From assembly GCF_012276985.1 (NCBI RefSeq), contig NZ_JAAXMM010000004.1, positions 124,001 through 188,000 on the forward strand: DNA of 64,000 bases, read 5' to 3'. The translations under genes were made by a program, and so were the position numbers. Below are positions 9,364 through 19,321 of the stretch, in pieces (within the stretch, counting starts at the first letter, position 1; each line of letters begins with the position of its first letter). The notes under the pieces were generated by a model. That model was not told the origin of the DNA. It did not search any database and was given only the letters and a program-made list of their open reading frames with translations. This DNA is from Agrobacterium sp. a22-2 (lineage in GTDB: Bacteria; Pseudomonadota; Alphaproteobacteria; Rhizobiales; Rhizobiaceae).

Positions 9364-9876
9364 TTACTGCTTCTTGCGGAACGAATCGAGCGAGACGACG
9401 GAGCCGGGCTTTTTTTCCTCGTCGCCGCCGTCCTTGCGTTCTTCGCCGTCTTCCACCTTTTCGGCGGTGTTGACCGGATAGGCGGTGATCTCGGCGGTGG
9501 TTTCGTCCTCGTCGGCCAGCGGCACGTCGAATTCGAGTTCGAAATTGACCGAGGGGTCATAGAAGCCGCGGATGGCGTTGAACGGGATCACCAGCTTTTC
9601 CGGCGTGTCGGAGAAGGACAGGCCGATCTCGAACAGGCTGTCGGTGACCTTGAGGTCCCAGAACTGGTGCTGGACGACGATGGTCATCTGTTCGGCATAT
9701 TTCGATTTCAGATGCTGGGAGATTCGCACGCCCGGTGCGCCGGTGAGAAAGGTGATGAAGAAATGATGCTCGCCGGGAAGACGGCCCGTCGCTGCCACTT
9801 CCGTCAAAACCTTGCGGATGACGCCACGCAGTGCGTCCTGAGCCAGTATGTCGTAGCGGATGTGGTCCTGCGCCAT
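9364..9876 (-). CDS. sspB: SspB-family ClpXP adaptor protein
   Basis: A 170-residue protein of the alphaproteobacterial SspB type (SspB-alpha). The N-terminal ~115 residues carry the fold that binds the tmRNA degradation tag (ITFLTGAPGVRISQHL and FEIGLSFSDTPEKLVIPFNAI). A charged, flexible linker follows. The C-terminus VVSLDSFRKK resembles the short ClpX-binding tail. SspB delivers tagged, stalled translation products to the ClpXP protease. The tmRNA gene that makes those tags lies about 150 bases upstream on the same strand, so the tag and its adaptor are neighbours. It heads a minus-strand group with the DUF4169 and RHH genes. Confidence 0.9.
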   Translation of the reverse strand: MAQDHIRYDILAQDALRGVIRKVLTEVAATGRLPGEHHFFITFLTGAPGVRISQHLKSKYAEQMTIVVQHQFWDLKVTDSLFEIGLSFSDTPEKLVIPFNAIRGFYDPSVNFELEFDVPLADEDETTAEITAYPVNTAEKVEDGEERKDGGDEEKKPGSVVSLDSFRKKQ

Positions 9877-10025
9877 GGGGTCCCTGTCTTTCTTTCCTGT
9901 CGCGTCAATTGCCGCGTATTTCGTCGGCGTCTTTTAAACGCCTATATGACATGTCGCAGAACAGGGGAAAAGCCCCGGTCACGAGTCAGTCCATATTATC
10001 ACGATTGCACGACGAGGAGGAGGGT

Positions 10026-10354
10026 TAGGTGAAGGCTTCTGTTGCCAGGTGCCTTCGGACCCCGCCTCAAGGGGCTAACCTAGAGGACTTGGTTCGGATT
10101 TCCCGCACCGCCATTAGGCAGCGAGAGCATAACCCTTAGCGTTGTTGTCATTTGCAACTACACTTGTGACCCGATAACGGCGGTATCATGCCGAGCAAAA
10201 GTTCGATCTTTACGCCCTTGTCGATCCTATTTCGCCCCCATCAAAAGCCGGTCACGAAGACCGACCGGTTTTTGGTGGAGGCGCCGGGTACCGCCCCCGG
10301 GTCCAATAGGTTTATTACACCGACCGTTTATTGCTATAGCCGGAGCAAGCCCCG
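10026..10354 (-). ncRNA. ssrA: Transfer-messenger RNA, circularly permuted two-piece (alpha type)
   Basis: Read on the minus strand, the acceptor piece comes first (about 10354 to 10273) and ends GCGCCTCCACCA. A spacer of about 33 bases follows, which would be removed. The coding piece then starts with GGGGGCG at 10239. GGGGGCG pairs with CGCCTCC to rebuild the tRNA acceptor stem. The tag frame runs from 10155 to 10114 and reads ANDNNAKGYALAA followed by TAA. The AND start and the hydrophobic ALAA end are typical of proteolysis tags. The outer ends are estimated from the usual sizes of the two pieces. Both pieces are needed for ribosome rescue with SmpB, which is not in this window. Confidence 0.93.
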
Positions 10355-10362
10355 GCGACATT

Positions 10363-10391
10363 CATATAGGCGCTTATCGGGTGGATGAAAA
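10363..10391 (-). promoter_or_regulatory. Candidate sigma-70 promoter of the tmRNA gene
   Basis: On the minus strand TTTTCA (10391-10386) and TATATG (10368-10363) are separated by 17 bases. They stand about 10-15 bases before the expected 5' end of the tmRNA precursor. A short GC-rich hairpin (GCCGGGGC with a CTCCGGC arm) would lie at the start of the transcript. The -35 match is moderate. Confidence 0.45.
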
Positions 10392-10417
10392 GGGGTGTCT
10401 CGCGCCGCTGGTGCAGT

Positions 10418-11164
10418 TCAGCGGCATTCGTTGGTGAAAGCGATGTAACGACGGCCATCCCGCTCATAGTGTTTGATCGTGTAGCCGACGTTTCCGGCGC
10501 GATCCACCTGCACCTCGCAGCGAAGGCCCCAGCGCGAATCCTGGCAGCCGTTGACGGTAAAGCACTGTCCCTGGCGCAATTGCCCGATGACGGGGCTCGA
10601 CATGTCCACGGCCCGGCGCACATTGATGTCATAGGTCGCGCGCACGAAGGACTGTCTGTTTGCCGGCGGCGGCGCGATGTCCCGCGGTGAGGCGCACCGA
10701 CCCGTATCGGCGCGCAGGTAGCAATCCTTCGATTGGCCGGCCTCGGCGCCCGGAAGCGGGATGGGAAAGGACGAGTCGGGGCGGGGCGTACCGTCGCCCC
10801 TGGCAAAACGTTGTCCGCTCAAGGGCTTCAGCGTAATCAGGCTGCCGTCATTGGTGCGCCCGACCAGCGCACCACGGCTCGGGCTGAACGCGGCAATCGG
10901 GGCATTGCCGGTTCCGGTGATGACGATGCCGTCGGCGCTGGGCGCCCAGGCCCAGGCAAACGACATGGCCCCGGCGCAGGTATAGGTCGTGGCTTTCAGC
11001 GCGCCGCCCATGGCCTGCCCCGAAAGGGTGATTCTGCAGGCGCCCAGCGGACCGCCTTCGACCGACCATTCGCCGACAAAATCCTGTGGCGCCTGCGCGC
11101 TGCTGCTTACTGCTGCAAAAAGCGTGAAGAGGACGGCTGGCCATGCTCTGGCGGGTTTGCGCAT
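10418..11164 (-). CDS. AprI/Inh-type protease inhibitor domain protein with SH3-like C-terminus, secreted
   Basis: A 248-residue exported protein with a signal peptide (residues 1-24, MRKPARAWPAVLFTLFAAVS then SSAQA). The next ~95 residues (DFVGEWSVEGG, GACRITLSG) resemble the AprI/Inh beta-barrel found in serralysin inhibitors and Omp19. The C-terminal ~90 residues, with repeated Cys (KDCYLRADTGRCAS, GQCFTVNGC), look like a bacterial SH3-like domain. I start at ATG 11164 because AGGAG lies upstream; the longer frame to 11218 has no signal peptide at its start. The combination suggests a periplasmic or envelope protein, but inhibition of a protease is only inferred from the fold. Confidence 0.72.
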   Translation of the reverse strand: MRKPARAWPAVLFTLFAAVSSSAQAPQDFVGEWSVEGGPLGACRITLSGQAMGGALKATTYTCAGAMSFAWAWAPSADGIVITGTGNAPIAAFSPSRGALVGRTNDGSLITLKPLSGQRFARGDGTPRPDSSFPIPLPGAEAGQSKDCYLRADTGRCASPRDIAPPPANRQSFVRATYDINVRRAVDMSSPVIGQLRQGQCFTVNGCQDSRWGLRCEVQVDRAGNVGYTIKHYERDGRRYIAFTNECR

Positions 11165-11351
11165 GCGGGTCTTGCTCCTCTGCTCGGAATTGCGGCTGCT
11201 TGTGCGCAGTGCCTTCACGCCTTGGGGCGCAAGGGGTACGCTTGTTCAAAGCAAGGCTAAATCGGCTCTGATTCGCCGACAAGAGGCGATGCTGCTGGAA
11301 AGCGATGGCAATCGGCAATATCTGGGGGACGGTGCACGCCGCAGGCTATGC

Positions 11352-11380
11352 TTGACCCGCAGGCTGCCTATAAATAGAGC
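11352..11380 (+). promoter_or_regulatory. Candidate promoter upstream of thyA
   Basis: CTTGACC (TTGACC at 11352-11357) is followed after 17 bases by TAGAGC, inside an AT-rich patch that also contains TATAAA. This is 25 bases before the thyA start codon. The -35 fits the rhizobial CTTGAC consensus; the -10 is weak, so the exact hexamer is uncertain. Confidence 0.35.
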
Positions 11381-11404
11381 CCGAACGGAACAGGCAGGGC
11401 AACC

Positions 11405-12199
11405 ATGAAACAGTATCTCGATCTCTTAAGCCATGTGATGGACAAGGGTTCCGACCGGGGCGATCGCACCGGCACGGGCACCCGCTCCGTGTTCGGCTAC
11501 CAGATGCGCTTCGATCTCTCTGAGGGCTTTCCGGTCACCACGACCAAGAAGCTGCACCTGCGCTCGATCATCCATGAACTGCTGTGGTTCCTGAAGGGCG
11601 AGACAAATATCGCCTATCTCAAGGAAAACGGCGTTTCGATCTGGGACGAATGGGCCGACGAGAACGGCGATCTCGGGCCGGTCTACGGCGCGCAGTGGCG
11701 CTCCTGGCCGGCACCGGACGGCGGATCCATCGACCAGATCGCCAACCTGGTCGAGGGCATCCGCAAAAACCCCAATTCGCGCCGGCATATCGTCACCGCC
11801 TGGAACCCGGCGGAAGTCGATAACATGGCGCTGCCGCCCTGCCATTGCCTGTTCCAGTTTTACGTGGCCGACGGCAAGCTCTCCTGCCAGCTCTACCAGC
11901 GCTCGGCGGATATCTTTCTCGGCGTGCCCTTCAATATCGCCTCCTATGCCTTGCTGACGATGATGGTGGCGCAGGTGACGGATCTTCAGCCGGGTGATTT
12001 CGTGCATACGCTGGGCGACACCCATCTTTATGCCAACCATTTCGAGCAGGCCAGGCTGCAGCTGTCGCGGACGCCTAAGCCGCTGCCGGTGATGCGGCTC
12101 AACCCCGCGGTCAAGGACCTGTTTGCCTTTACATTCGAGGACTTTACGCTCGAAGGCTACGAGGCTGAATCAAGCATCAAGGCGCCGATCGCGGTTTGA
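11405..12199 (+). CDS. thyA: Thymidylate synthase
   Basis: A 264-residue protein, the exact size of bacterial ThyA. It converts dUMP to dTMP using methylenetetrahydrofolate, which is oxidised to dihydrofolate. The catalytic Cys sits in [10 protein letters not shown]. The dUMP-binding segments [10 protein letters not shown] and [19 protein letters not shown] are intact, and the C-terminus IKAPIAV matches the family. folA follows 42 bases downstream and regenerates tetrahydrofolate from the dihydrofolate made here, so the pair forms one functional unit and probably one transcript. Confidence 0.98.
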   Translation: MKQYLDLLSHVMDKGSDRGDRTGTGTRSVFGYQMRFDLSEGFPVTTTKKLHLRSIIHELLWFLKGETNIAYLKENGVSIWDEWADENGDLGPVYGAQWRSWPAPDGGSIDQIANLVEGIRKNPNSRRHIVTAWNPAEVDNMALPPCHCLFQFYVADGKLSCQLYQRSADIFLGVPFNIASYALLTMMVAQVTDLQPGDFVHTLGDTHLYANHFEQARLQLSRTPKPLPVMRLNPAVKDLFAFTFEDFTLEGYEAESSIKAPIAV

Positions 12200-12241
12200 C
12201 GAGAGGCGCAGGACCGGCGCGGTAGCGCGAGAGGAGACATC

Positions 12242-12769
12242 ATGACGGGCATCAAGATCATCGTGGTGGTGGCCGTGTCGCGCAATGGCATCATCGGTCG
12301 GGACGGCGACATGCCTTGGAAGCTCTCGACGGACTTGAAGCGCTTCAAGACGCTGACGCTCGGCAAGCCGCTTGTCATGGGTCGCAAGACTTTTGAATCA
12401 ATCGGCAGCCGGCCCTTGGCCGGTCGGCCGCATATCATCGTCAGCCGCAATGCCGATTTCGCGCCCGCAGGTGTCGAGGTCGCGGCAACGCTGGAGGATG
12501 CGCTCGATCGCGGCCGGATCCTTGCGACGGCAAGCGGCGTCGACGAAGTCTGCGTCGCCGGCGGCGGCGAGATCTACCGGCAGGCCATGCCGTTGGCCGA
12601 TTACCTGCATGTCACCCATGTCGATGCGCAGATTGAAGGCGATACGCATTTTCCGACGATCGATCCGGAACGATTCGAGATGGTCGGGGAACAGACGGTT
12701 CCGGCAGGCGAACGGGACAACTATGCGACCCGTTATGCAATTTATCGGCAAAGGCCCGCGACAAATTGA
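12242..12769 (+). CDS. folA: Dihydrofolate reductase
   Basis: A 175-residue NADPH-dependent dihydrofolate reductase. Visible family features are the opening VVAVSRNGIIGRDGDMPW with the active-site loop Trp, DLKRFKTLT, the NADPH-binding VMGRKTFESIG, and the VAGGGEIYRQAMPLAD segment. The acidic active-site residue is Asp, as usual in bacteria (PWKLSTDLKRF). It follows thyA closely and precedes hflK by about 150 bases. The thyA-folA-hflK-hflC order is common in rhizobia. Confidence 0.97.
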   Translation: MTGIKIIVVVAVSRNGIIGRDGDMPWKLSTDLKRFKTLTLGKPLVMGRKTFESIGSRPLAGRPHIIVSRNADFAPAGVEVAATLEDALDRGRILATASGVDEVCVAGGGEIYRQAMPLADYLHVTHVDAQIEGDTHFPTIDPERFEMVGEQTVPAGERDNYATRYAIYRQRPATN

Positions 12770-12915
12770 TATATTTGCGGTTTCCGTCCAAGAAGTTGCC
12801 CGCTTCGCGTTGAAAGCGGCAGCGCCGATACCTATAACGGGTCATGCTCTGCGTGGCGCGCCTCGAAAGGCTGCACCGTTGCGGGTTGGGAGAGTTTACA
12901 AGCAAAGAGGTATTG

Positions 12916-14001
12916 ATGCCCTGGAGCAATCAGAACGGCGGCGGCCCTTGGGGCGGCGGCGGCAACAATCAGGGGCCCTGGGGCCAGGGACCGAACCGGC
13001 CGCGCGGTGGCGGGGGCGGCAACACGCCACCGGATCTTGAGGAGATTATCCGTCGCGGCCAGGACCGGTTGAAGAACCTCGTTCCGGGTGGTTTCAACGG
13101 CGGCGTTGCCGTCATCATCATTCTCGTCATTGCGGCGTTCTGGCTCATACAGTCGATCTACACCGTGCAGCCGGATGAGCGTGGCGTCGAGCTGCGCTTC
13201 GGCAAGCCGAAGGACGAGATCTCCATGCCGGGCCTGCATTTCCATCTATGGCCTCTGGAAACCGTCGAAATCACCAAGGTGACGGAGCAGCAGCAGAATA
13301 TCGGCGCCAAGGCCTCGTCTTCTTCGTCTGCCGGCCTGATGTTGTCGGGCGATCAGAACATCGTCAACGTGCAGTTCTCGGTGCTGTTTACGGTCAGCGA
13401 TCCGAAGGCCTATCTGTTCAACATCGAAAGCCCGCCGCTCACCCTGCAGCAGGTTGCCGAAAGTGCGATGCGTGAAATCGTCGGCCGCCGTCCGGCCCAG
13501 GACATCTTCCGGGATGCCCGCCAGGACATCGCCACCGAAGTTCGCACGATCATCCAGAGCACCATGGACTCCTATGGCGCCGGCATTTCCATCAATGCGG
13601 TGGCGATCGAGGATGCGGCTCCGCCGCGCGAAGTCGCCGATGCCTTCGACGAAGTGCAGCGTGCCGAGCAGGACGAAGACCGTTTCGTCGAGGAAGCCAA
13701 CCAGTATTCCAACCAGAAACTCGGTCAGGCCCGCGGTCAGTCGGCGCAGATCCGCGAAGAAGCGGCTGCCTACAAGAACCGTGTCGTCAACGAGGCGGAA
13801 GGCGAGGCGCAGCGCTTCGTGTCCATCTACGACCAGTATGCCAAGGCGCCGGAGGTTACCCGCAAGCGTCTGTATCTTGAGACCATGGAGTCCGTCCTGA
13901 AGAATTCCACCAAGGTTATCATCGGCGAGAACCAGAATGTCATGCCGTATCTGCCGCTCGATGAGCTGGCCCGGCCGCAACAGCAGCAGGGAGGCAATTG
14001 A
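12916..14001 (+). CDS. hflK: FtsH protease regulator subunit HflK
   Basis: A 361-residue inner-membrane protein of the SPFH/prohibitin family. The first ~55 residues are rich in Gly, Asn and Pro (SNQNGGGPWGGGGNNQG). One membrane helix follows at about residues 63-82, then the SPFH domain (VQPDERGVELRFGKP) and a long Ala/Glu-rich helix (residues 240-300). HflK and HflC form a large ring around FtsH and limit its proteolysis of membrane proteins. I chose ATG 12916 because AGAGG lies just upstream and the Gly-rich start is typical; the longer frame from 12844 has no support. It adjoins hflC. Confidence 0.95.
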   Translation: MPWSNQNGGGPWGGGGNNQGPWGQGPNRPRGGGGGNTPPDLEEIIRRGQDRLKNLVPGGFNGGVAVIIILVIAAFWLIQSIYTVQPDERGVELRFGKPKDEISMPGLHFHLWPLETVEITKVTEQQQNIGAKASSSSSAGLMLSGDQNIVNVQFSVLFTVSDPKAYLFNIESPPLTLQQVAESAMREIVGRRPAQDIFRDARQDIATEVRTIIQSTMDSYGAGISINAVAIEDAAPPREVADAFDEVQRAEQDEDRFVEEANQYSNQKLGQARGQSAQIREEAAAYKNRVVNEAEGEAQRFVSIYDQYAKAPEVTRKRLYLETMESVLKNSTKVIIGENQNVMPYLPLDELARPQQQQGGN

Positions 14002-14003
14002 TC

Positions 14004-14921
14004 ATGGGTAACCGTCTTCCCATCATTCTGATCGTCATTGCCGGCCTGCTGATGCTGGCCTATTCGTCGGTCTTCGTTGTCAACGAGCGCCAGCAGGCCG
14101 TCGTCGTGCGCTTCGGTCAGATCCAGTCGGTGCGCAGCGAGCCCGGTCTCTACTTCAAGCTGCCCTTCGCCTTCATGGATGCCGACCGCGTCCAGTATGT
14201 GGAGGATCAGGCCCTGCGGTTCGACCTCGACAACATCCGCGTCCAGGTATCCGGCGGCAAGTTCTACGAAGTCGATGCCTTCGTGGTCTACAAGATCACC
14301 GATGCCCGCCGTTTCCGTGAAACGGTGTCTGGCGACCGCGAGTCGGCCGAATCGCGGCTTCGCACCCGCCTCGACGCCTCGTTGCGCCGGGTCTACGGTC
14401 TGCGCGGCTTTGAATCGGCACTCTCCGATGCCCGTGCGTCGATGATGCAGGAAGTGCGCGACGATCTGCGCGCCGATGCGGAATCGCTCGGTCTGACGAT
14501 CGCCGACGTTCGCATCCGCCGCACCGACCTGACGCAGGAAGTCTCGCAGCAGACTTTCGACCGCATGAAGGCCGAACGTCTGGCCGAAGCCGAGCTGATC
14601 CGCGCCCGCGGTAACGAAGAGGGCCAGCGCCGCCGCGCCATTGCCGACCGTCAGGTCGTGGAATTGCAGGCGGAAGCCCAGCGCGATTCCGAAATCCTGC
14701 GCGGTGAAGGCGATGCCGAGCGGAACCGCATCTTTGCCGATGCATTCTCGCGTGATCCGGCCTTCTTCGAGTTCTATCGCTCGATGGCGGCCTACGGGCA
14801 GTCGCTCGGTTCCAGCGGCACGACCATGGTGCTGTCGCCGAATTCGGAATTCTTCCGCTTCTTCAATGACGCCACAGGCGCGCCGCCTGCCGCCGCTCCG
14901 GCGGTTCCGGCCGGCAATTGA
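14004..14921 (+). CDS. hflC: FtsH protease regulator subunit HflC
   Basis: A 305-residue SPFH protein and the partner of HflK. It has an N-terminal membrane helix (residues about 5-24), the SPFH core (VVNERQQAVVVRFGQIQ) and the IRRTDLTQEVSQQTFDRMKAER segment typical of HflC. The start ATG 14004 has GGGAGG ten bases upstream. An in-frame TTG at 13998 overlaps the hflK stop but would sit too close to that site. The C-terminus ends in an Ala/Pro-rich tail and overlaps or abuts the DUF2065 gene, so hflK, hflC and the small gene form an operon. Confidence 0.95.
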   Translation: MGNRLPIILIVIAGLLMLAYSSVFVVNERQQAVVVRFGQIQSVRSEPGLYFKLPFAFMDADRVQYVEDQALRFDLDNIRVQVSGGKFYEVDAFVVYKITDARRFRETVSGDRESAESRLRTRLDASLRRVYGLRGFESALSDARASMMQEVRDDLRADAESLGLTIADVRIRRTDLTQEVSQQTFDRMKAERLAEAELIRARGNEEGQRRRAIADRQVVELQAEAQRDSEILRGEGDAERNRIFADAFSRDPAFFEFYRSMAAYGQSLGSSGTTMVLSPNSEFFRFFNDATGAPPAAAPAVPAGN

Positions 14922-15118
14922 TCGAGGCATCCGTGTCGGAGCTTCTGACAGGATTTGCATTCTTTCTGATTATCGAGGGGCTGGTGTACGCACTGGCCCC
15001 TCGTTTTCTTGTGGCCATGGCCCGCCTGCTTCCCGCCATTCCCGAACAGCAATTGCGGATCGCCGGCCTTGTCGCCGTGGCATTTGGTGTCGCCCTTGTG
15101 TGGTTGATCCGCGGCTGA
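14918..15118 (+). CDS. DUF2065 family small membrane protein
   Basis: A protein of at most 66 residues with two membrane helices (about 10-30 and 47-64), matching the DUF2065 / YjeT family. In gammaproteobacteria too, the family sits directly downstream of hflK-hflC, which supports a link to the FtsH-HflKC complex. The TTG at 14918 overlaps the hflC stop in a TTGA arrangement; GTG 14933 is an alternative start. The biochemical role is unknown. Confidence 0.82.
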   Translation: MIEASVSELLTGFAFFLIIEGLVYALAPRFLVAMARLLPAIPEQQLRIAGLVAVAFGVALVWLIRG

Positions 15119-15227
15119 TCCGTGGCTGAGTTGACCCGCAGATCACAGCAAAATGCGTTTCACAGATCATCAATCCGCCCTATGATCGGGCCAGATATTA
15201 AAGCCGATTCCACAGCGAGGACGCCCG

Positions 15228-16778
<1,551 letters not shown>

Positions 16779-16796
16779 CGGTCGCCGTAAAGCATT

Positions 16797-16826
16797 GAGG
16801 CAGCGGCTGTCTTAAGCCGCTGCCTC
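16797..16826. terminator. Perfect 12-bp hairpin between convergent genes
   Basis: GAGGCAGCGGCT pairs with AGCCGCTGCCTC around a 6-base loop (GTCTTA). The loop contains the stop codon of the GGDEF/EAL gene on the minus strand. Neither side has a strong T run (CTTTACG on the minus side), so it may work as a weak bidirectional terminator or an mRNA-stabilising hairpin for degP and the GGDEF/EAL gene. Confidence 0.55.
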
Positions 16827-19175
16827 CGGCAAAAATGGCGTGATAGCCTCTAGCGGCTGCGGACGGCCGATCAGATAGCCCTGGATCTCGTTGCAGCCGA
16901 GCTCACGCAGCAGGGTGAACTGCCCCTCGGTCTCGACGCCTTCGGCGGCGACCGACATGCGCAGATCCCGGCCGAGTCTCAGGATGGCATCAACGATGGC
17001 GCGGCTGTCGGCATCGGTGTCGATATCCTTGATGAAGGACTGGTCGATCTTCAGCTTGTCGAAGCGGTATTTGCGCAGGTAGCTGAGCGACGAATAGCCG
17101 GTGCCGAAATCGTCAAGGGCGATGCGCACGCCAAGCCCCTTGAGGGCGGCCAGCGTCGATTCCACGGCGCCGGTGGTATTGAGCAGCAGGGACTCGGTGA
17201 TTTCCAGTTCCAGACGGCTGGGATCTAGGCCGGTCTCCTCGATGGCGTTCTTGATGGCTGAAAACAGGCCGGGCGAATTGAACTGGCGGGGCGACAGGTT
17301 GACGGCGATACGCACATCCTGCGGCCAGCCGGCAGCAATGCGGCAACCCTGGCGGATGACCCATCCACCGATCTGGGTGACGATGCCCGCATCTTCGGCA
17401 ATCGGGATGAATTCGGCCGGGCTGATCGGGCCGAGCGTCGGATGGGTCCAGCGCACCAGGGTCTCGAAACAGACGACCTTGCCGCTTTGCGCATCGATCA
17501 GTGGCTGAAAGTGCAGCGACAGGGCTTCGGTCGCCAGCGCATTGCGCAATTCCTGTTCCAGCAGATTGCGCCGGCGGGCGGCGCGGTCGAGCGACAGATC
17601 GAAGAAGCGATAGCGGTTGCGGCCGTCGGCCTTGGCGCGATAGAGCGCCAGATCGGCATTGCGCATCAGGGTATCGCCATCCTGGCCATCGATCGGGGCG
17701 CAGGCGATGCCGATGCTGACGCCGATGCGCACGGTGCCGGTCGTAAGCTGGAACGGTTTTTCAAGGGCTGCGATGATGCGCTCGGCAAGCTCGGCAGAGG
17801 CTTTCGGATCGCGGGCCGAGGAGTGGATGAAGGCAAATTCATCGCCGCCGATGCGGGCGAGAGTATCAAGCTCAGTGGCAAAGGAGCCGAGGATTTCGGC
17901 GATCTTTTCCAGCAATTCGTCGCCGGCACCATGACCATGCGCATCGTTGACCTGCTTGAAGCGATCCAGATCGAACAGCAGGATCGAAAAGCTCTCGTTG
18001 AAATGGGCCAGCCGGGTCAGGGCCTGATCGAGGTTTTCGCCGAGCAGGACGCGGTTGCCGAGATCCGTGAGAGGATCGTGCCTTGCCATGTGTTCGATGC
18101 GGCTTCGCGCCTCGCGCGCCGCCGTGACATCGCGCCCAACGCCACGATAACCGGCGAACAAACCCATCTCGTCAAAGACGGGTTTGGCGCTCAGCGACCA
18201 GATCCCCGGTTTGCCGTTCTGGTCGACGCAAAGCTCGAAATCCCGGAACGGTTCACGCATGTCCAGCTGCTGGCGCAAGCCGAGCGGCCCGTTCATGTTG
18301 CGCATCGTCCGGCAATCGCCTTCCCGGCAGGGAAGAACCATCCAGAGTGGATGGCCACAGACCTCTTCCTCGCGTTTGCCGGTCAGTTCAAAGAAGCGTG
18401 TCGAGGCACGTTGCACGATGTGGTTCTCGTCTGCCGCCCAAAGCCAGTCGCTGGCATTCTGTTCGAAATCGTTCAAAAGCAACCGGATCACGTCACGCTG
18501 TTCGTCGGCCGCCAGCTGTGCACGCACCCGCGCACTCAGGCTCTGGCAAAGGCTCAAGGACGATTTGACGATGATGACGAAGTAGATGACATAGAGGGCA
18601 AACAGATTCATGCCGACCAGGCTTGGGGTGGCCGTGAGTGCAAGGGCCGAACCAATCCCCATGAACAGCCCGAAGGTGATCGATGCGGCCGGGATCGTGG
18701 CCAGCGCAAAGCCGCCGCCGCCCGACATGCCGACGGTGATGGCAACCAGCACCAGTTTCTGTTGGGCGTCGGCATGGAAATAGAAGACGGCGACCAGCAC
18801 GGCCCACATGGCGCTGAGGACGCCGGCATAGATGACCGCCTTGCGCACCCCGCGGAGGGAGGCAGTCTGCCGGGGCGGCTTATCCTTGGTGCGCCACCAG
18901 GTCAGGCCGGTCATGACGGCCAGAACCGAAACGAAAATGGTCCACAGGGCAATCCAGGCGAACATCGTGCTGTCGCGGAAGGCCGCCAGCGTGACGGCGG
19001 CATTTCCGACATTGGCTGCCATCAGCCAGGGCGTGTTGCGCAGGACCGCCCCAAGCCGGACAGCGCGCACGCGCTCGGCTTCATAGTCGGAGAGCCCGCG
19101 CTCGCCAAGTCTGAAGAATCGGTCCAGGGGGGATAGAGATCGCCCTGCGGGTCGGTCGGAATGTGCCTCGTTCAT
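16812..19175 (-). CDS. Membrane-anchored PAS-GGDEF-EAL cyclic di-GMP protein
   Basis: A 787-residue protein. Several membrane helices lie between residues about 48 and 205, a PAS domain at about 230-355, a GGDEF domain at about 360-525 and an EAL domain at about 535-780. The active-site motif GGDEF (443-447) is intact, so diguanylate cyclase activity is possible. The inhibitory I-site RxxD is absent (TELD is at that position). The EAL motif reads ETL (571-573), but the other catalytic segments are kept (ELEITES, DDFGTGYSSLSYL, KIDQSFI), so phosphodiesterase activity is plausible. PAS may sense redox or a ligand. It is transcribed alone and convergent with degP. Confidence 0.92.
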   Translation of the reverse strand: MNEAHSDRPAGRSLSPLDRFFRLGERGLSDYEAERVRAVRLGAVLRNTPWLMAANVGNAAVTLAAFRDSTMFAWIALWTIFVSVLAVMTGLTWWRTKDKPPRQTASLRGVRKAVIYAGVLSAMWAVLVAVFYFHADAQQKLVLVAITVGMSGGGGFALATIPAASITFGLFMGIGSALALTATPSLVGMNLFALYVIYFVIIVKSSLSLCQSLSARVRAQLAADEQRDVIRLLLNDFEQNASDWLWAADENHIVQRASTRFFELTGKREEEVCGHPLWMVLPCREGDCRTMRNMNGPLGLRQQLDMREPFRDFELCVDQNGKPGIWSLSAKPVFDEMGLFAGYRGVGRDVTAAREARSRIEHMARHDPLTDLGNRVLLGENLDQALTRLAHFNESFSILLFDLDRFKQVNDAHGHGAGDELLEKIAEILGSFATELDTLARIGGDEFAFIHSSARDPKASAELAERIIAALEKPFQLTTGTVRIGVSIGIACAPIDGQDGDTLMRNADLALYRAKADGRNRYRFFDLSLDRAARRRNLLEQELRNALATEALSLHFQPLIDAQSGKVVCFETLVRWTHPTLGPISPAEFIPIAEDAGIVTQIGGWVIRQGCRIAAGWPQDVRIAVNLSPRQFNSPGLFSAIKNAIEETGLDPSRLELEITESLLLNTTGAVESTLAALKGLGVRIALDDFGTGYSSLSYLRKYRFDKLKIDQSFIKDIDTDADSRAIVDAILRLGRDLRMSVAAEGVETEGQFTLLRELGCNEIQGYLIGRPQPLEAITPFLPEAAA

Positions 19176-19321
19176 GCATGTAAGAATATGCGAAACTGCT
19201 TAAGGCTGCATGAAAATACCTGTTTCCGTCCCGCATCTGGGCAGGCAATCCGGCGGATGGTTAAAAAACTGCATGCTCTTCCGCACGAATTCTAAGGGTC
19301 GGTTTACTCTATACCGGCGGC

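Noticed and set aside
17442..19136. Long plus-strand open frame opposite the GGDEF/EAL gene
   Set aside because: The minus-strand protein has clear domains across this whole range; the opposite frame is an Arg/Gly/His-rich GC shadow without any recognisable domain.
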